A stretch of DNA of 64,000 nt from Roseomonas gilardii subsp. gilardii (GCF_023078375.1 NZ_CP095554.1:682001-746000), one strand, 5' to 3'; shown: positions 1-8,742, counted from the first letter of the stretch. Program-made: numbers and translations. Notes: generated by a model from the sequence alone, not told the origin.

Positions 1-1
1 C

Positions 2-607
2 TTCGCCGTGGCGGCAGAGGCGCTGGCGCAGCAGGACATCGTGCGCGTCAGCACCGAAGTTCTGCAGGCGCTGGTGAAGGAGATCGGCCTTTCCGCGCAT
101 CTCGCGGTGCTGGACGAGCTCTCCATCGTCTATCTGCTGCGGCTGACGCCGGACATGCCGCTGGTGAGCAATGTGCGCGTCGGCAGCCGCCTGCCGGCCC
201 ATGCCACGAATATGGGCCGTGCCATCCTGGCACAATTGCCGGAAGCGAAGGTGCGCGGCCTGTTCGCCGGCGTGGCGCTGGAGAAGGTGACGGCCCAGAC
301 CCCCACCACGGTGGAGGCGCTGCTGGCCCAGCTCGCCCAGGACCGCGCGGCCGGGCTGGCCTGGAGTGCCGGCTATTTCGAGACCGGCGTCAGCTCCGTC
401 GCCGCCCCGGTCTTCGATGCCACCGGCCACTGCGCCGGGGCGATCAATGTCACGGGCCATGCCGACTGGTTCGGCGACGACCAGGGGCGGCGCGAGGCGA
501 TCGGCCGGTCGCTGGCCCGGGCCGCCGCCGAGATCTCCTCACGGCTCGGCTTCAACAGCAAGGACAGGAAGGCACCATGGCCGGCGTCGATTTCCTCCGC
601 GGCATAG
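2..607 (+). CDS. IclR-family transcriptional regulator (5' end missing)
   Basis: The frame is open to the left edge, so the N-terminal winged-helix domain lies outside the window; the GTG at 8 is not a credible start. What remains is about 200 residues of the IclR effector-binding (GAF-like) domain. It has the typical segments HLAVLDELSIVYLLRL near the start, GSRLPAHATNMGRAILA in the middle and SSVAAPVFDATGHCAGAINV toward the end. IclR proteins bind a small-molecule effector and usually control a neighbouring catabolic operon. The next gene begins inside its 3' end (31-nt overlap), so it is probably co-transcribed with, and regulates, the operon that follows. The family call is firm; the effector is unknown. 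Confidence 0.88.
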   Translation, partial: FAVAAEALAQQDIVRVSTEVLQALVKEIGLSAHLAVLDELSIVYLLRLTPDMPLVSNVRVGSRLPAHATNMGRAILAQLPEAKVRGLFAGVALEKVTAQTPTTVEALLAQLAQDRAAGLAWSAGYFETGVSSVAAPVFDATGHCAGAINVTGHADWFGDDQGRREAIGRSLARAAAEISSRLGFNSKDRKAPWPASISSAA

Positions 608-1521
608 TGATGCGCGCCCCCGGGATCACCGCGACCCGGGAGTTCTACGAGAAGAACTGGGGCCTGCGCGTGGCGGCGGAGGCGGACGGCACCGTCTATC
701 TCCGCGGCACCGGGCCGGAGCCCTTCATCTACGGGCTGCGCGACGACAATGTCTTCGGCGTGGACTTCGTGCATTTCGGCATGCGCGACCGCGCGGGGCT
801 GGAGGCGCTGCACGCCTCGCTGCGGGAGAAGGGCGCGCGCGGCCTGACGGAGATCGTGCCGCTGGCGACGCCCGGCGGCGGCGAGGGTTTCGAGCTGCTG
901 GACCCCGATGGCCGCCGCCTGCGCATCAGCGTGGACGTGGCCCGCAACCCGGACACGGAGGACGAGGTCGGCAAGCCGCGCAAGGCCTCGCATGTCGTGC
1001 TGAACACGCCGGACATGGAGCGCACGCAGGAATTCTTCGAGACCCTGCTGGGATTCAAGGTCTCCGACTACTCGGCCAACCAGATGGTCTTCCTGCGCTG
1101 CGCCAGCGACCACCATTCCATCGCGCTGAACCGCGCGCCCTATGCCAGCGTGAACCATGTCGCCTTCGAGATGCCGAGCATCGACAGCTTCATGCGCGGC
1201 ATCGGGCGCATGCGCGTGGCGGGACAGGCGGCGGCCTGGGGGCCGGGGCGGCACGGGCCGGGCAACAACCCCTTCGCCTATTTCGTCTCGCCCTCCGGCT
1301 TCGTGATCGAGTTCACCTCCGAGGTGCAGCAGATCGACGAGGCGACGCACCAGCCGCAGGTCTGGCCGCGCGACCGCCCGGACGCCATGGACCAGTGGAT
1401 GACCGCCGGCCCGCCGACGCCCGCCATGCGCGCGGTGATGCAGGGCCGCCCCGATCCGGGCTTCACCGAAACGGCGCTCGCCGCGCCTGCTGCCACGGCC
1501 CCTTGGGCGAAGGCGGGCTGA
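577..1521 (+). CDS. two-domain VOC (glyoxalase/extradiol dioxygenase fold) protein
   Basis: A 314-aa protein with two vicinal-oxygen-chelate modules: one at about residues 5-120 (RAPGITATREFYEKNWGLRV opening) and one at about 140-260 (ASHVVLNTPDMERTQEFFET opening). This tandem layout is that of 2,3-dihydroxybiphenyl-type extradiol dioxygenases. The H...H...E metal ligands plausibly include the His in ASHVVL, the His in NHVAFEM and the Glu in FVIEFTSE of the second module. The first module looks degenerate, as in extradiol enzymes. It overlaps the IclR gene by 31 nt and is followed 5 nt later by the SDR gene. Ring cleavage of a catechol-like substrate is possible but not shown by the sequence; a lyase or isomerase role is equally open. 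Confidence 0.75.
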   Translation: MAGVDFLRGIVMRAPGITATREFYEKNWGLRVAAEADGTVYLRGTGPEPFIYGLRDDNVFGVDFVHFGMRDRAGLEALHASLREKGARGLTEIVPLATPGGGEGFELLDPDGRRLRISVDVARNPDTEDEVGKPRKASHVVLNTPDMERTQEFFETLLGFKVSDYSANQMVFLRCASDHHSIALNRAPYASVNHVAFEMPSIDSFMRGIGRMRVAGQAAAWGPGRHGPGNNPFAYFVSPSGFVIEFTSEVQQIDEATHQPQVWPRDRPDAMDQWMTAGPPTPAMRAVMQGRPDPGFTETALAAPAATAPWAKAG

Positions 1522-1526
1522 GCGCC

Positions 1527-2312
1527 ATGGATCTGGGCTATGCGGGCCGCGTCGCGGTCGTGACCGGCGGCACTTCCGGCATCGGCCTCGCCTGCGCGCG
1601 GCTGCTGCTGGCGGAGGGCGCCTCGGTCGCCATCTGCGGGCGGGACGAGGCGCGGCTGGCCTCGGCGCGCGAGGCGCTGGGCGGCGGGGAGAGCCTCCTC
1701 GCCCATCGCTGCGACGTGCTGGACGGGGCGCAGGTGTCGGGCTTCGCGGAGGCGGTGCGCGGCTGGCGCGGGCGCTGCGACCTGCTGGTGAACAATGCCG
1801 GCCAGGGCCGCGTCTCCACCTTCGCCGGGACCACGGACGAGGCCTGGCGGGAGGAGCTGGAGCTGAAGTTCTTCAGCCAGATCCGCCCGCTGCGCGCCTT
1901 CCTGCCGCTGCTGCGGGAAAGCGACGCCGCCGCCATCGTCGGCGTGAACTCGCTGCTCGCCCTGCAGCCCGAGCCGCACATGGTCTGCACCTCCGCCGCG
2001 CGGGCGGGCGTGCAGAACCTGCTGAAATCGCTGGCCACCGAGCTGGCGCCCACGATCCGGGTGAACTCCGTCCTGCTGGGCCTCGTGGATTCCGGCCAGT
2101 GGCAGCGCCGCTGGCAGGCCGCCCATGCCGAGACCGGCATCGCCCGCGAGGACTGGTTCCGCGACCTCGCCGCGAAGAAGGGCATCCCCGCCGGCCGCCT
2201 CGGCCAGCCGGAGGAGCCCGCCCGCGCCATCCTCTTCCTCGGCTCTCCCGCCGCCTCCTACGTCACCGGCGCCCAGCTCGAAGTCTCGGGCGGCGTGTCG
2301 CGCTTCATCTGA
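1527..2312 (+). CDS. SDR-family protein with altered catalytic motif
   Basis: A 261-aa Rossmann protein of classical SDR length. The cofactor motif TGGTSGIG lies near residue 12 and the NNAG motif near 90. Where the active site YxxxK is expected, the sequence reads TSAAR, so Tyr becomes Thr and Lys becomes Arg; the upstream Ser (VNSLLAL) is kept. The ATG at 1527 follows the VOC stop by 5 nt. The C-terminal TGAQLEVSGG strand is normal for SDRs. Without Tyr and Lys, ordinary alcohol/ketone redox chemistry is doubtful; it may act on another substrate class or be structural. The fold assignment is secure, the reaction is not. Confidence 0.85.
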   Translation: MDLGYAGRVAVVTGGTSGIGLACARLLLAEGASVAICGRDEARLASAREALGGGESLLAHRCDVLDGAQVSGFAEAVRGWRGRCDLLVNNAGQGRVSTFAGTTDEAWREELELKFFSQIRPLRAFLPLLRESDAAAIVGVNSLLALQPEPHMVCTSAARAGVQNLLKSLATELAPTIRVNSVLLGLVDSGQWQRRWQAAHAETGIAREDWFRDLAAKKGIPAGRLGQPEEPARAILFLGSPAASYVTGAQLEVSGGVSRFI

Positions 2313-2323
2313 GGACGCATCCC

Positions 2324-4039
2324 ATGTCGCAGACCGCCCTCCCGCCCCCTTCCCTCCCGCCCAGCCCGGCCGGCACCACCACCTTCACGGAAACGGTGGG
2401 CGAGCTGGTGGCGCGCTACCTCGCCGATATCGGCGTGGAAACCGTCTTCGGCGTCATCTCCATCCACAACATGCCGATCCTGGACGCCATCGCCACCCAG
2501 GGCCGCATCCGCTTCGTGCCGGCGCGGGGGGAGGCCGGGGCGATGAACATGGCCGATGCCTATGCGCGCGTTTCCGGCGGTCTGGGCGTCGCCATCACCA
2601 GCACCGGCACCGCCGCCGGCAATGCGGCGGGGGCTCAGGCCGAGGCGCTGACCGCGGGCTCGCGCGTGCTGCACATCACCACGCAGATCGACCTGCCCTT
2701 CGCCGACCGCGACCGCGCGCCGATCCATGACGTGCCGCGCCAGCCGGACATGCTGAAGGCGGTGAGCAAGGCCTATTTCCGCATCTGGGACGGCCATGCC
2801 GCGCTGGGCATGCTGCAGGCCGCCGCCGGCGCCGCGCTGACGCCGCCGACCGGCCCGGTCTCGCTGGAGATCCCGGTGGACGTGCAGCGGCAGAAGGCGG
2901 GCGGCGCCTCGCCCCAGGCCTTCCGCGCGCCGATGATCAACCGGCCGCAGCCCGACCCGGTGCTGCTGGACCGCGTGGCCGAGCTGCTGCGCGCGGCGAA
3001 GCGCCCGATGCTCTGGCTCGGCGGCGGCGCGCGCGGGGCGGAGGCCGAGGCCACGGCCCTCGCCGCGCGCGGCATCGCCGTGGTCACCAGCACCAACGGC
3101 CGCGCCGTGGTGCCGGAAAGCAGCCCGCACAGCCTGGGCGCCTTCAACATGGGGCCGGAGGCGCAGGCGATCTACGCCCGCAGCGACCTGATGATCGTCA
3201 TCGGCTCCCGCCTGCGCGGCAACGAGACGCGCAACAACGCCATGCGCCTGCCGCGCCCGCTGGTGCAGATCGACGCCGATGCCGCGCAGGGTGGCCGCAA
3301 CTACGCCGCCGACCTGCTGCTGCAGGCCGATGCCGGCGCCGCGCTGCGCGGCCTGCTGGAGCGCCTGCCGGAGCAGCTCGACACCGACCGGATCTTCCTG
3401 CACGACGTCACCATCGCCCGGGCCCAGGCGGAGGGCGCGCTGCGCGCCAATCTCGGCCCCTACCAGGTCGTGGCGGATGCGCTGCTGGAGCGCGTGCCGG
3501 CCGGCCGTCATCCCTGGGTGCGCGACGTCACCATCTCCAACAGCACCTTCGGCAACCGCTATGTCCAGATCGCGGCGCCCAATCTCGGCGTGCACGCTCT
3601 GGGCGGCGGCATCGGCCAGGGCATCGCCATGGCCATCGGCGCCTCGCTGGCGGCGGCGGAGAAGACCGTGGCGCTGATGGGCGACGGCGGCGCGCAGCTC
3701 GGCATCGCCGAGCTGATCACCGCCGTGGAGGAGAAGGCGCCGATCGCCTTCGTGCTGATGAACGACAAGGCCTATGGCGTCATCAGGAACATCCAGGACG
3801 CGCAATATGGCGGGCGGCATCACTATTCCGCCCTGCGCACCCCGGATTTCGCCCTGCTCTGCGCCGCCATCGGCATGCCGCACACCCGCATCGCCGATGT
3901 CGATGATTTCGCCACCGCCCTGGATGCTGCGCTGGCCGAGGAAGGGCCGCGGGTGCTGGAGATCGACATGACGGTGATCGGTCCCTTCGCCAATGCCTTC
4001 GCCGGCCCGCCGGCCGGCGCCGCGGGCGGGGCGCGCTGA
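2324..4039 (+). CDS. thiamine-diphosphate-dependent enzyme (acetolactate synthase / benzoylformate decarboxylase-like)
   Basis: A 571-aa ThDP enzyme with the usual three domains. The N-terminal Pyr domain carries the activating Glu in PARGEAGAMNMADAYAR (about residue 70). The central domain reads PMLWLGGGARGAEAEA. The C-terminal PP domain carries the ThDP/Mg motif MGDGGAQLGIAEL ending in MNDKAYGVIRN. The ATG at 2324 lies 11 nt after the SDR stop. Family members decarboxylate 2-oxoacids or form or cleave acyloins. Sitting beside an aldehyde dehydrogenase, a 2-oxoacid decarboxylase that supplies an aldehyde is the simplest reading, but that is inference. It is unlikely to be housekeeping IlvB, because no small subunit gene is nearby. 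Confidence 0.85.
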   Translation: MSQTALPPPSLPPSPAGTTTFTETVGELVARYLADIGVETVFGVISIHNMPILDAIATQGRIRFVPARGEAGAMNMADAYARVSGGLGVAITSTGTAAGNAAGAQAEALTAGSRVLHITTQIDLPFADRDRAPIHDVPRQPDMLKAVSKAYFRIWDGHAALGMLQAAAGAALTPPTGPVSLEIPVDVQRQKAGGASPQAFRAPMINRPQPDPVLLDRVAELLRAAKRPMLWLGGGARGAEAEATALAARGIAVVTSTNGRAVVPESSPHSLGAFNMGPEAQAIYARSDLMIVIGSRLRGNETRNNAMRLPRPLVQIDADAAQGGRNYAADLLLQADAGAALRGLLERLPEQLDTDRIFLHDVTIARAQAEGALRANLGPYQVVADALLERVPAGRHPWVRDVTISNSTFGNRYVQIAAPNLGVHALGGGIGQGIAMAIGASLAAAEKTVALMGDGGAQLGIAELITAVEEKAPIAFVLMNDKAYGVIRNIQDAQYGGRHHYSALRTPDFALLCAAIGMPHTRIADVDDFATALDAALAEEGPRVLEIDMTVIGPFANAFAGPPAGAAGGAR

Positions 4040-4041
4040 GC

Positions 4042-4875
4042 ATGCGGCGTCTTGGCCTGATCGGCGCGGGGGGCATGGCGGCGACGGTGCTGGAGGCCCT
4101 GGCCGCGCATCTCCCGGCGCCGCTGGAGCATGTCACCATCCTGGTCCGCCCGGGCAGCGAAGCCAGGGCGGAGGCGCTGCTCGCCGCGCATCGCGTGGCG
4201 GAGGCCAGCACCGTGCGCAGCGACATCGCGGGCTTCCTGGCCGATGCGCCGGATGTGGTGGCGGAATGCGCCGGCCATGGCGCGGTGCGTGCGCATGGCG
4301 AGGCGGTGCTGCGCAGCGGGCGCGACCTCGTGGTGATCGCCATCGGCGCCCTGGCCGATGCGGAACTGCATGGGCGGCTGGAGGCGGCGGCGCGGGCAGG
4401 GGGCGCGAAGCTCGTCCTGCCGCCCGGCGCGGTCGGCGGCATCGACGCGCTGGGCGCCGCGCGGCTCTCGGGGCTGGAGGAGGTCACCTATCTCGGCCGC
4501 AAGCCGCCGCGCGCCTGGAAGGGCACGCAGGCCGAGACGCTGCTCGACCTCGACGCGCTGACGGAGCCCACGGTCTTCTACGAGGGCACGGCGCGCGAGG
4601 CGGCGCGGAACTATCCGCAGAACGCCAATGTCGCCGCCACCGTGGCGCTGGCGGCCCGGGGAGGCAATGGTGGCTTCGACACGGTGCGGGTGAAGCTGAT
4701 CGCCGATCCGGGCATCGCCCGCAACGTCCACGAGGTCGCGGTGCGCTCCGGCTGCGCCGATTTCACCATCCGGCTGGAGGGGCGTCCCTCGCCGGCCAAT
4801 CCCAAGACCTCGCTGACCGCGGGGTACAGCGTGGCGCGCGAGTTGCTGAACCGCGCATCCGCCACCGTCATCTGA
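4042..4875 (+). CDS. L-aspartate dehydrogenase family protein (NadX-like)
   Basis: A 277-aa NAD(P)-binding protein. Its N-terminal Rossmann motif is GLIGAGGMAATVLEAL. AspDH-family landmarks are AECAGHGAVRAHGE (about residue 74), GAVGGIDALGAARL (about 132), PQNANVAATVALAA (about 190) and the conserved His in RNVHEVAVRSG. AspDH oxidatively deaminates L-aspartate to iminoaspartate or oxaloacetate, or runs as a reductive amination. It starts 2 nt after the ThDP gene stop. The best-known alternative role, NAD biosynthesis, is unlikely because nadA and nadC are absent; an amine or amino-acid catabolic step fits the operon better. Confidence 0.82.
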   Translation: MRRLGLIGAGGMAATVLEALAAHLPAPLEHVTILVRPGSEARAEALLAAHRVAEASTVRSDIAGFLADAPDVVAECAGHGAVRAHGEAVLRSGRDLVVIAIGALADAELHGRLEAAARAGGAKLVLPPGAVGGIDALGAARLSGLEEVTYLGRKPPRAWKGTQAETLLDLDALTEPTVFYEGTAREAARNYPQNANVAATVALAARGGNGGFDTVRVKLIADPGIARNVHEVAVRSGCADFTIRLEGRPSPANPKTSLTAGYSVARELLNRASATVI

Positions 4876-4888
4876 GGAGGCCAGACTC

Positions 4889-6376
4889 ATGCGGCCGTTC
4901 GATCTGCCCGAGGGGAAGCTCTATTTTGCCGGCGAATGGCGCGAGGGGCGGGGTGCCGAGATCACCTCGGCCTTTCCCGCCGACCGCTCGCTGAACCGCG
5001 TGCTGCGCGGCGCCTCGGCGGAGGATGTGGACCTGGCCATCGAGGCGGCGCAGAAGGCGCAGCGCGACCCGTCCTGGCGCAACCTGCGCCCGCATGAGCG
5101 CGCCACCTACCTCTACCGCATCTCGGAAGGCATCGCGCGCGAGGCCGACCGCATCAGCTATGTGCAGTCGCGCGACACGGGCAAGACCCTGGCCGAGACG
5201 CGCGCCCTGGCGATGAGCGCCGCCGGCACCTTCCGCTACATGGCGGCGCTGCTGGAAACCTCGGAGGAGGCGCTGACGCCGCAGCGGGGCGATGCGCTGA
5301 CCCTGTCGGTGCATGAGCCGCTCGGCGTGGTGGCGGGGATCACGCCCTGGAACTCGCCCATCGCCTCGGACGCGCAGAAGGTGGCGCCCGCGCTGGCCGC
5401 CGGCAATGCCGTGCTGCTGAAACCCGCTTCCTGGAGCCCGCTGGTCTGCCTGGAGCTCGCCCGCATCGTCGAGGCCGCCGGCCTGCCGCGGGGCCTCTTC
5501 TCCATCCTGCCCGGCGCGGGCGGCGTGGTGGGCGACCGGCTGGTGACGCATCCGGCCATCCGCAAGGTCTCCTTCACCGGCGGCACGGCGGTCGGCCGCG
5601 CCCTGGCGCAGAAGGCGGCGGCGAAGCTGATGCCCGTCTCGCTGGAACTGGGCGGCAAGTCGCCCACCATCGTCTTCGCCGATGCGGATCTGGACGTGGC
5701 GCTGGCGGGGGTGCTGTTCGGCATCTTCTCCTCCACCGGGCAGTCCTGCATCGCCGGCTCGCGCCTCTTCGTGCAGCGCGCCGTCTATGGCGAATTCGTC
5801 TCCCGCCTCGTCGCCGCCACGGAGGCGCTGCGCGTCGGCCATCCCTTCGAGCCGCGCACCCAGGTCGCGCCGATGATCCATGACGACCACCGGGATTCGG
5901 TGGAGGCGATGATCCGCGGCGCCGTGGCCGAGGGCGCCGAGATCCTGGCCGGGGGCCGGCGGCCCGAGGGGATGGAGGAGGGCGTCTATCTGCGCCCCAC
6001 CATCCTGGCGGGCCTGGACAACACCGCCCGCATCTGCCGGGAGGAGGTCTTCGGCCCCGTGCTGGTGGTGCTGCCCTTCGACAGCGAGGAGGAGGTCGTG
6101 GCGATGGGCAATGACAACGACTACGGCCTCGCCTGCGGCATCTACACGCGCGACTTCCCCAGGGCCTGGCGGGTCGGGCGGGCCATCGAGGCCGGGACGG
6201 TCTGGGTGAACACCTACAAGCAGTTCTCCATCTCCACCCCCTTCGGCGGGGTGAAGGACAGCGGGCTGGGCCGCGAGAAGGGGCGCGAGGGCATCCGCGC
6301 CTGGATGGCGCAGAAGTCCTTCTACGTGGACCTGCCCGGCCAGCCTCATCCCTGGTCCGCCCCCGGGGCTGCGTGA
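4889..6376 (+). CDS. NAD(P)-dependent aldehyde dehydrogenase
   Basis: A 495-aa ALDH-superfamily enzyme of normal length. It has the cofactor segment ITPWNSPI followed by LLKPAS (about residues 150-185), the FTGGTAVGRAL turn, the general-base Glu in LELGGKSP, and the catalytic Cys in STGQSCIAGSR (about residue 290). EEVFGPVL and NTYKQFSISTPFGG are typical C-terminal motifs. A strong ribosome-binding site (GAGGAGG) precedes the ATG. It converts an aldehyde to a carboxylate, probably the product of the upstream ThDP enzyme (inference). The stop is immediately followed by the ATG of the flavoprotein gene. Confidence 0.92.
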   Translation: MRPFDLPEGKLYFAGEWREGRGAEITSAFPADRSLNRVLRGASAEDVDLAIEAAQKAQRDPSWRNLRPHERATYLYRISEGIAREADRISYVQSRDTGKTLAETRALAMSAAGTFRYMAALLETSEEALTPQRGDALTLSVHEPLGVVAGITPWNSPIASDAQKVAPALAAGNAVLLKPASWSPLVCLELARIVEAAGLPRGLFSILPGAGGVVGDRLVTHPAIRKVSFTGGTAVGRALAQKAAAKLMPVSLELGGKSPTIVFADADLDVALAGVLFGIFSSTGQSCIAGSRLFVQRAVYGEFVSRLVAATEALRVGHPFEPRTQVAPMIHDDHRDSVEAMIRGAVAEGAEILAGGRRPEGMEEGVYLRPTILAGLDNTARICREEVFGPVLVVLPFDSEEEVVAMGNDNDYGLACGIYTRDFPRAWRVGRAIEAGTVWVNTYKQFSISTPFGGVKDSGLGREKGREGIRAWMAQKSFYVDLPGQPHPWSAPGAA

Positions 6377-7639
6377 ATGACCCACCGCATCGCCATCATC
6401 GGCTCCGGCCCCAGCGGCTGCTTCCTGGCCCAGGCCCTGCGCAAGGACTGGCCAGAGGCGGAGATCGACATCATCGAGCGCCTGCCGGTGCCCTATGGGC
6501 TGCTGCGCTATGGCGTGGCCGCCGACCACCAGGGCACCAAGGCGGTGTCGCGCCAGTTCGACCGGCTCTTCGAGCGCGAGGACGTGCGCTTCTGGGGCGA
6601 TGTGACGCTGGGCCGCGACGTGACGCTGGAGGCGCTGCGCGGGCTCTACGATGCGGTCTTCCTGGCCCTGGGGCTTTCGGGCGACCGGCGCCTGGGCATT
6701 CCCGGCGACGACCTGCCGGGCGTGCACGGCTCGGGCTGGGTGACGCGCTGGCTGAACAGCCATCCGGACGAGGCCGGGCGCCTGCCCGCCCTCGGCGCGC
6801 GGGTGGTGGTGATCGGCAACGGCAATGTGGCGCTCGACCTCGCACGGCTGCTGAGCAAGGATGAGGCGGAGCTGACGGGCAGCGACCTCGATCCGGACCA
6901 TGCCGCCGCCCTGGCCGGGGTGCGCGAGGTGACGGTGGTGGGCCGTGGCGCGCCGGAGGCAGCGCGCTTCGACGTCGCCATGATCAAGGAGTTCGGCAGG
7001 CTCACCGGCACGCGTATCAGCGTGCCGCTGGAAGACGGCCCCGTGCCGGAGGATACAGCCGCCGCAGCGCGCCTCGCCGCGCTGCGGGCGCTGGATGGCG
7101 TGGGCGGCGGGGATCGCCGCCTGACCTTCCGCTTCGGCCTCATGCCCGAGGCCGTGCTCGGCACGGGCCACGTGGAGGGAGTGCGCTTCCGTGACCGCCG
7201 CAGCGGCGCCATGGAGGACATTCCCGCCGACACGCTGCTGACCGCCATCGGCTTCGAGCCCGGCCCTGCCGAGGCGCTGCACCGCGCGGCCTGCGGCCTG
7301 CCGCAAGGCGATGCCCTGGCGCCGGAACTCGCCCCGGGCCTCTACGCCGCCGGCTGGTTCCGCCGTGGCCCGCGCGGCACCATTCCGGAGGCCCGCGCCG
7401 AGGCACGGATCGTCGCCGATGCCGCGCGCCCGGCCCTGGCTGCCACCACGGGCACGAAACCGGGCCGGGAAGGGCTGGCCGCCCTGCTGCGGGAAAAGGG
7501 CGTGGCACCGGTGGGCTTCGCTGACTGGCTGCGCATCCGCGCCGCCGAGGAGGCCGCGGCCTGCGCCGGGCGGGTGCGCCGCAAAGGCGCCTCCCGCACC
7601 GCCCTGCTCGCCCTCTGTCGCGAGTTGGCCGAGGCATGA
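6377..7639 (+). CDS. ferredoxin/flavodoxin NADP reductase, adrenodoxin-reductase type
   Basis: A 420-aa FAD- and NADP-binding protein. Residues 3-15 hold the FAD motif IIGSGPSGCFLAQAL, followed by PVPYGLLRYGVAADHQGTK, which is characteristic of the FprA/adrenodoxin reductase group. The NADP Rossmann motif VVVIGNGNVALDLARLL is near residue 140. The C-terminal GWFRRGPRGTIPEA segment (normally GWxKRGPxGxIG) closes the FAD site. The enzyme passes electrons from NADPH to a small carrier. A flavodoxin is encoded two genes downstream, so the two probably form an electron-transfer chain to a terminal oxygenase or reductase that is not visible here. The ATG abuts the previous stop (TGAATG). Confidence 0.88.
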   Translation: MTHRIAIIGSGPSGCFLAQALRKDWPEAEIDIIERLPVPYGLLRYGVAADHQGTKAVSRQFDRLFEREDVRFWGDVTLGRDVTLEALRGLYDAVFLALGLSGDRRLGIPGDDLPGVHGSGWVTRWLNSHPDEAGRLPALGARVVVIGNGNVALDLARLLSKDEAELTGSDLDPDHAAALAGVREVTVVGRGAPEAARFDVAMIKEFGRLTGTRISVPLEDGPVPEDTAAAARLAALRALDGVGGGDRRLTFRFGLMPEAVLGTGHVEGVRFRDRRSGAMEDIPADTLLTAIGFEPGPAEALHRAACGLPQGDALAPELAPGLYAAGWFRRGPRGTIPEARAEARIVADAARPALAATTGTKPGREGLAALLREKGVAPVGFADWLRIRAAEEAAACAGRVRRKGASRTALLALCRELAEA

Positions 7640-8229
7640 GCGACATCCCCCTCGCCATCGCCGCCCCGCTCCGCCCCGGCGAGGTGGTGGAGCTGCGCGA
7701 CCGCCGCATCGAGGCACCGCTGGACCTGTCCGGCCGCGCGCTCGGCCATCTCGACCTGCGCGGCACCGTCTTCGCCGCGCCGCTGCGCCTCGTGGGCACG
7801 GTCTTCGAGGGTCTTGCCTGGTTCCAGGGCTGCCACTTCGAGGGTGGCATCGATGCCTCCGGCGCGCGCTTCGACCGTGATGCCCGCTTCGACGGCGCGG
7901 CCTTCGAACGGCAGGCACGTTTCTCCGGCGCCGAGTTCCGCGGCACCGCCAGCTTCGACGAGGCCCGCTTCGCCACCCTGGCGGAGCTCGACCATGCCGT
8001 GGCCTTCGGCAACCTTTCCTGCGACAGCGCCCGCTTCGGGGATTCCGTGACGTTGCAGGACACCGAATGCCTGGGCGGCTTCTGGTGCAACGCCGCGCGC
8101 TTCGATGGCCGCGTCGATCTGCGCGGGCTGGAGGTGCATGGCCGCATCTGGCTGCGTGGCAGCTCCGGCGAGAAGGGCCCCGAGGCGCTGCTGCGCGAGA
8201 TCACCGCCTACGGCTTTTCCTGGACCTGA
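7636..8229 (+). CDS. pentapeptide-repeat protein
   Basis: A 197-aa protein overlapping the reductase gene by ATGA. From about residue 45 to 160 it repeats a roughly 10-residue pattern of the form ..F..A.F or ..F.GA.F (for example DGAAFERQARFSGAEFRGTA), the tandem pentapeptide signature of a right-handed quadrilateral beta helix. No signal peptide or membrane segment is seen. Such proteins act as scaffolds, targeting modules or DNA mimics. Its place between the reductase and flavodoxin genes suggests a role as partner or scaffold of that redox module, but this is inference. Confidence 0.72.
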   Translation: MSDIPLAIAAPLRPGEVVELRDRRIEAPLDLSGRALGHLDLRGTVFAAPLRLVGTVFEGLAWFQGCHFEGGIDASGARFDRDARFDGAAFERQARFSGAEFRGTASFDEARFATLAELDHAVAFGNLSCDSARFGDSVTLQDTECLGGFWCNAARFDGRVDLRGLEVHGRIWLRGSSGEKGPEALLREITAYGFSWT

Positions 8230-8252
8230 TATCCCACCGAGGAGACCCTGCG

Positions 8253-8708
8253 ATGAAGCTCCTGATCCTGGTCGGCACCATGACCGGCACGGCGGAGATG
8301 GTGGCGGACGAACTGGCCGCCGCGCTGGACGGCGCCGAGATCGTCGCCATGGATGGCGGCGACCCCGCCGTGCTGAAGGATGCGGAAGCCTGCATCCTCT
8401 GCACCTCCACCTATGGCGACGGCGAGGTACCCGATGGGGCCAAGCCCTTCTACGACGCGCTCCGCGCCTCCACGCTCGACCTGTCGGGGCTGCGCTACGG
8501 TGTGATCGCGCTCGGCGACAGCAGCTACGAGACCTTCTGCGAGGGCGGCAGGCTCTTCGACAAAGCCCTCGCCAGCCTCGGTGCCCATCGCGTCGGCGAG
8601 ATCCTGTGCTGCGATGCCAACTCGGGCGATATGCCGGAGGAGAAGGCCGGGGAATGGCTGGAGGGTTGGCGGGACGCCCTGGCCGCTGAGGCCGGCGCCG
8701 CCGCCTGA
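8253..8708 (+). CDS. flavodoxin
   Basis: A 151-aa single-domain flavodoxin. The FMN phosphate loop is VGTMTGTAEM (residues 7-16). The first aromatic loop is TSTYGDGEVPDGA (about 53-65) and the second LGDSSYETFCEGG (about 87-99). It resembles MioC-like and sulfite-reductase-type flavodoxin domains more than NifF-type long-chain ones. GAGGAG lies 8 nt upstream of the ATG. It is the likely electron acceptor of the adrenodoxin-reductase-like enzyme two genes upstream. It is the last gene before a strong hairpin. Confidence 0.88.
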   Translation: MKLLILVGTMTGTAEMVADELAAALDGAEIVAMDGGDPAVLKDAEACILCTSTYGDGEVPDGAKPFYDALRASTLDLSGLRYGVIALGDSSYETFCEGGRLFDKALASLGAHRVGEILCCDANSGDMPEEKAGEWLEGWRDALAAEAGAAA

Positions 8709-8742
8709 TCCGCTGCTCGCACGCCACGTCCGGCGTGGCGCT

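Noticed and set aside
2324-4039. Housekeeping acetolactate synthase (ilvB)
   Set aside because: No ilvN small subunit or ilvC is adjacent, and the gene lies in an IclR-controlled catabolic operon.
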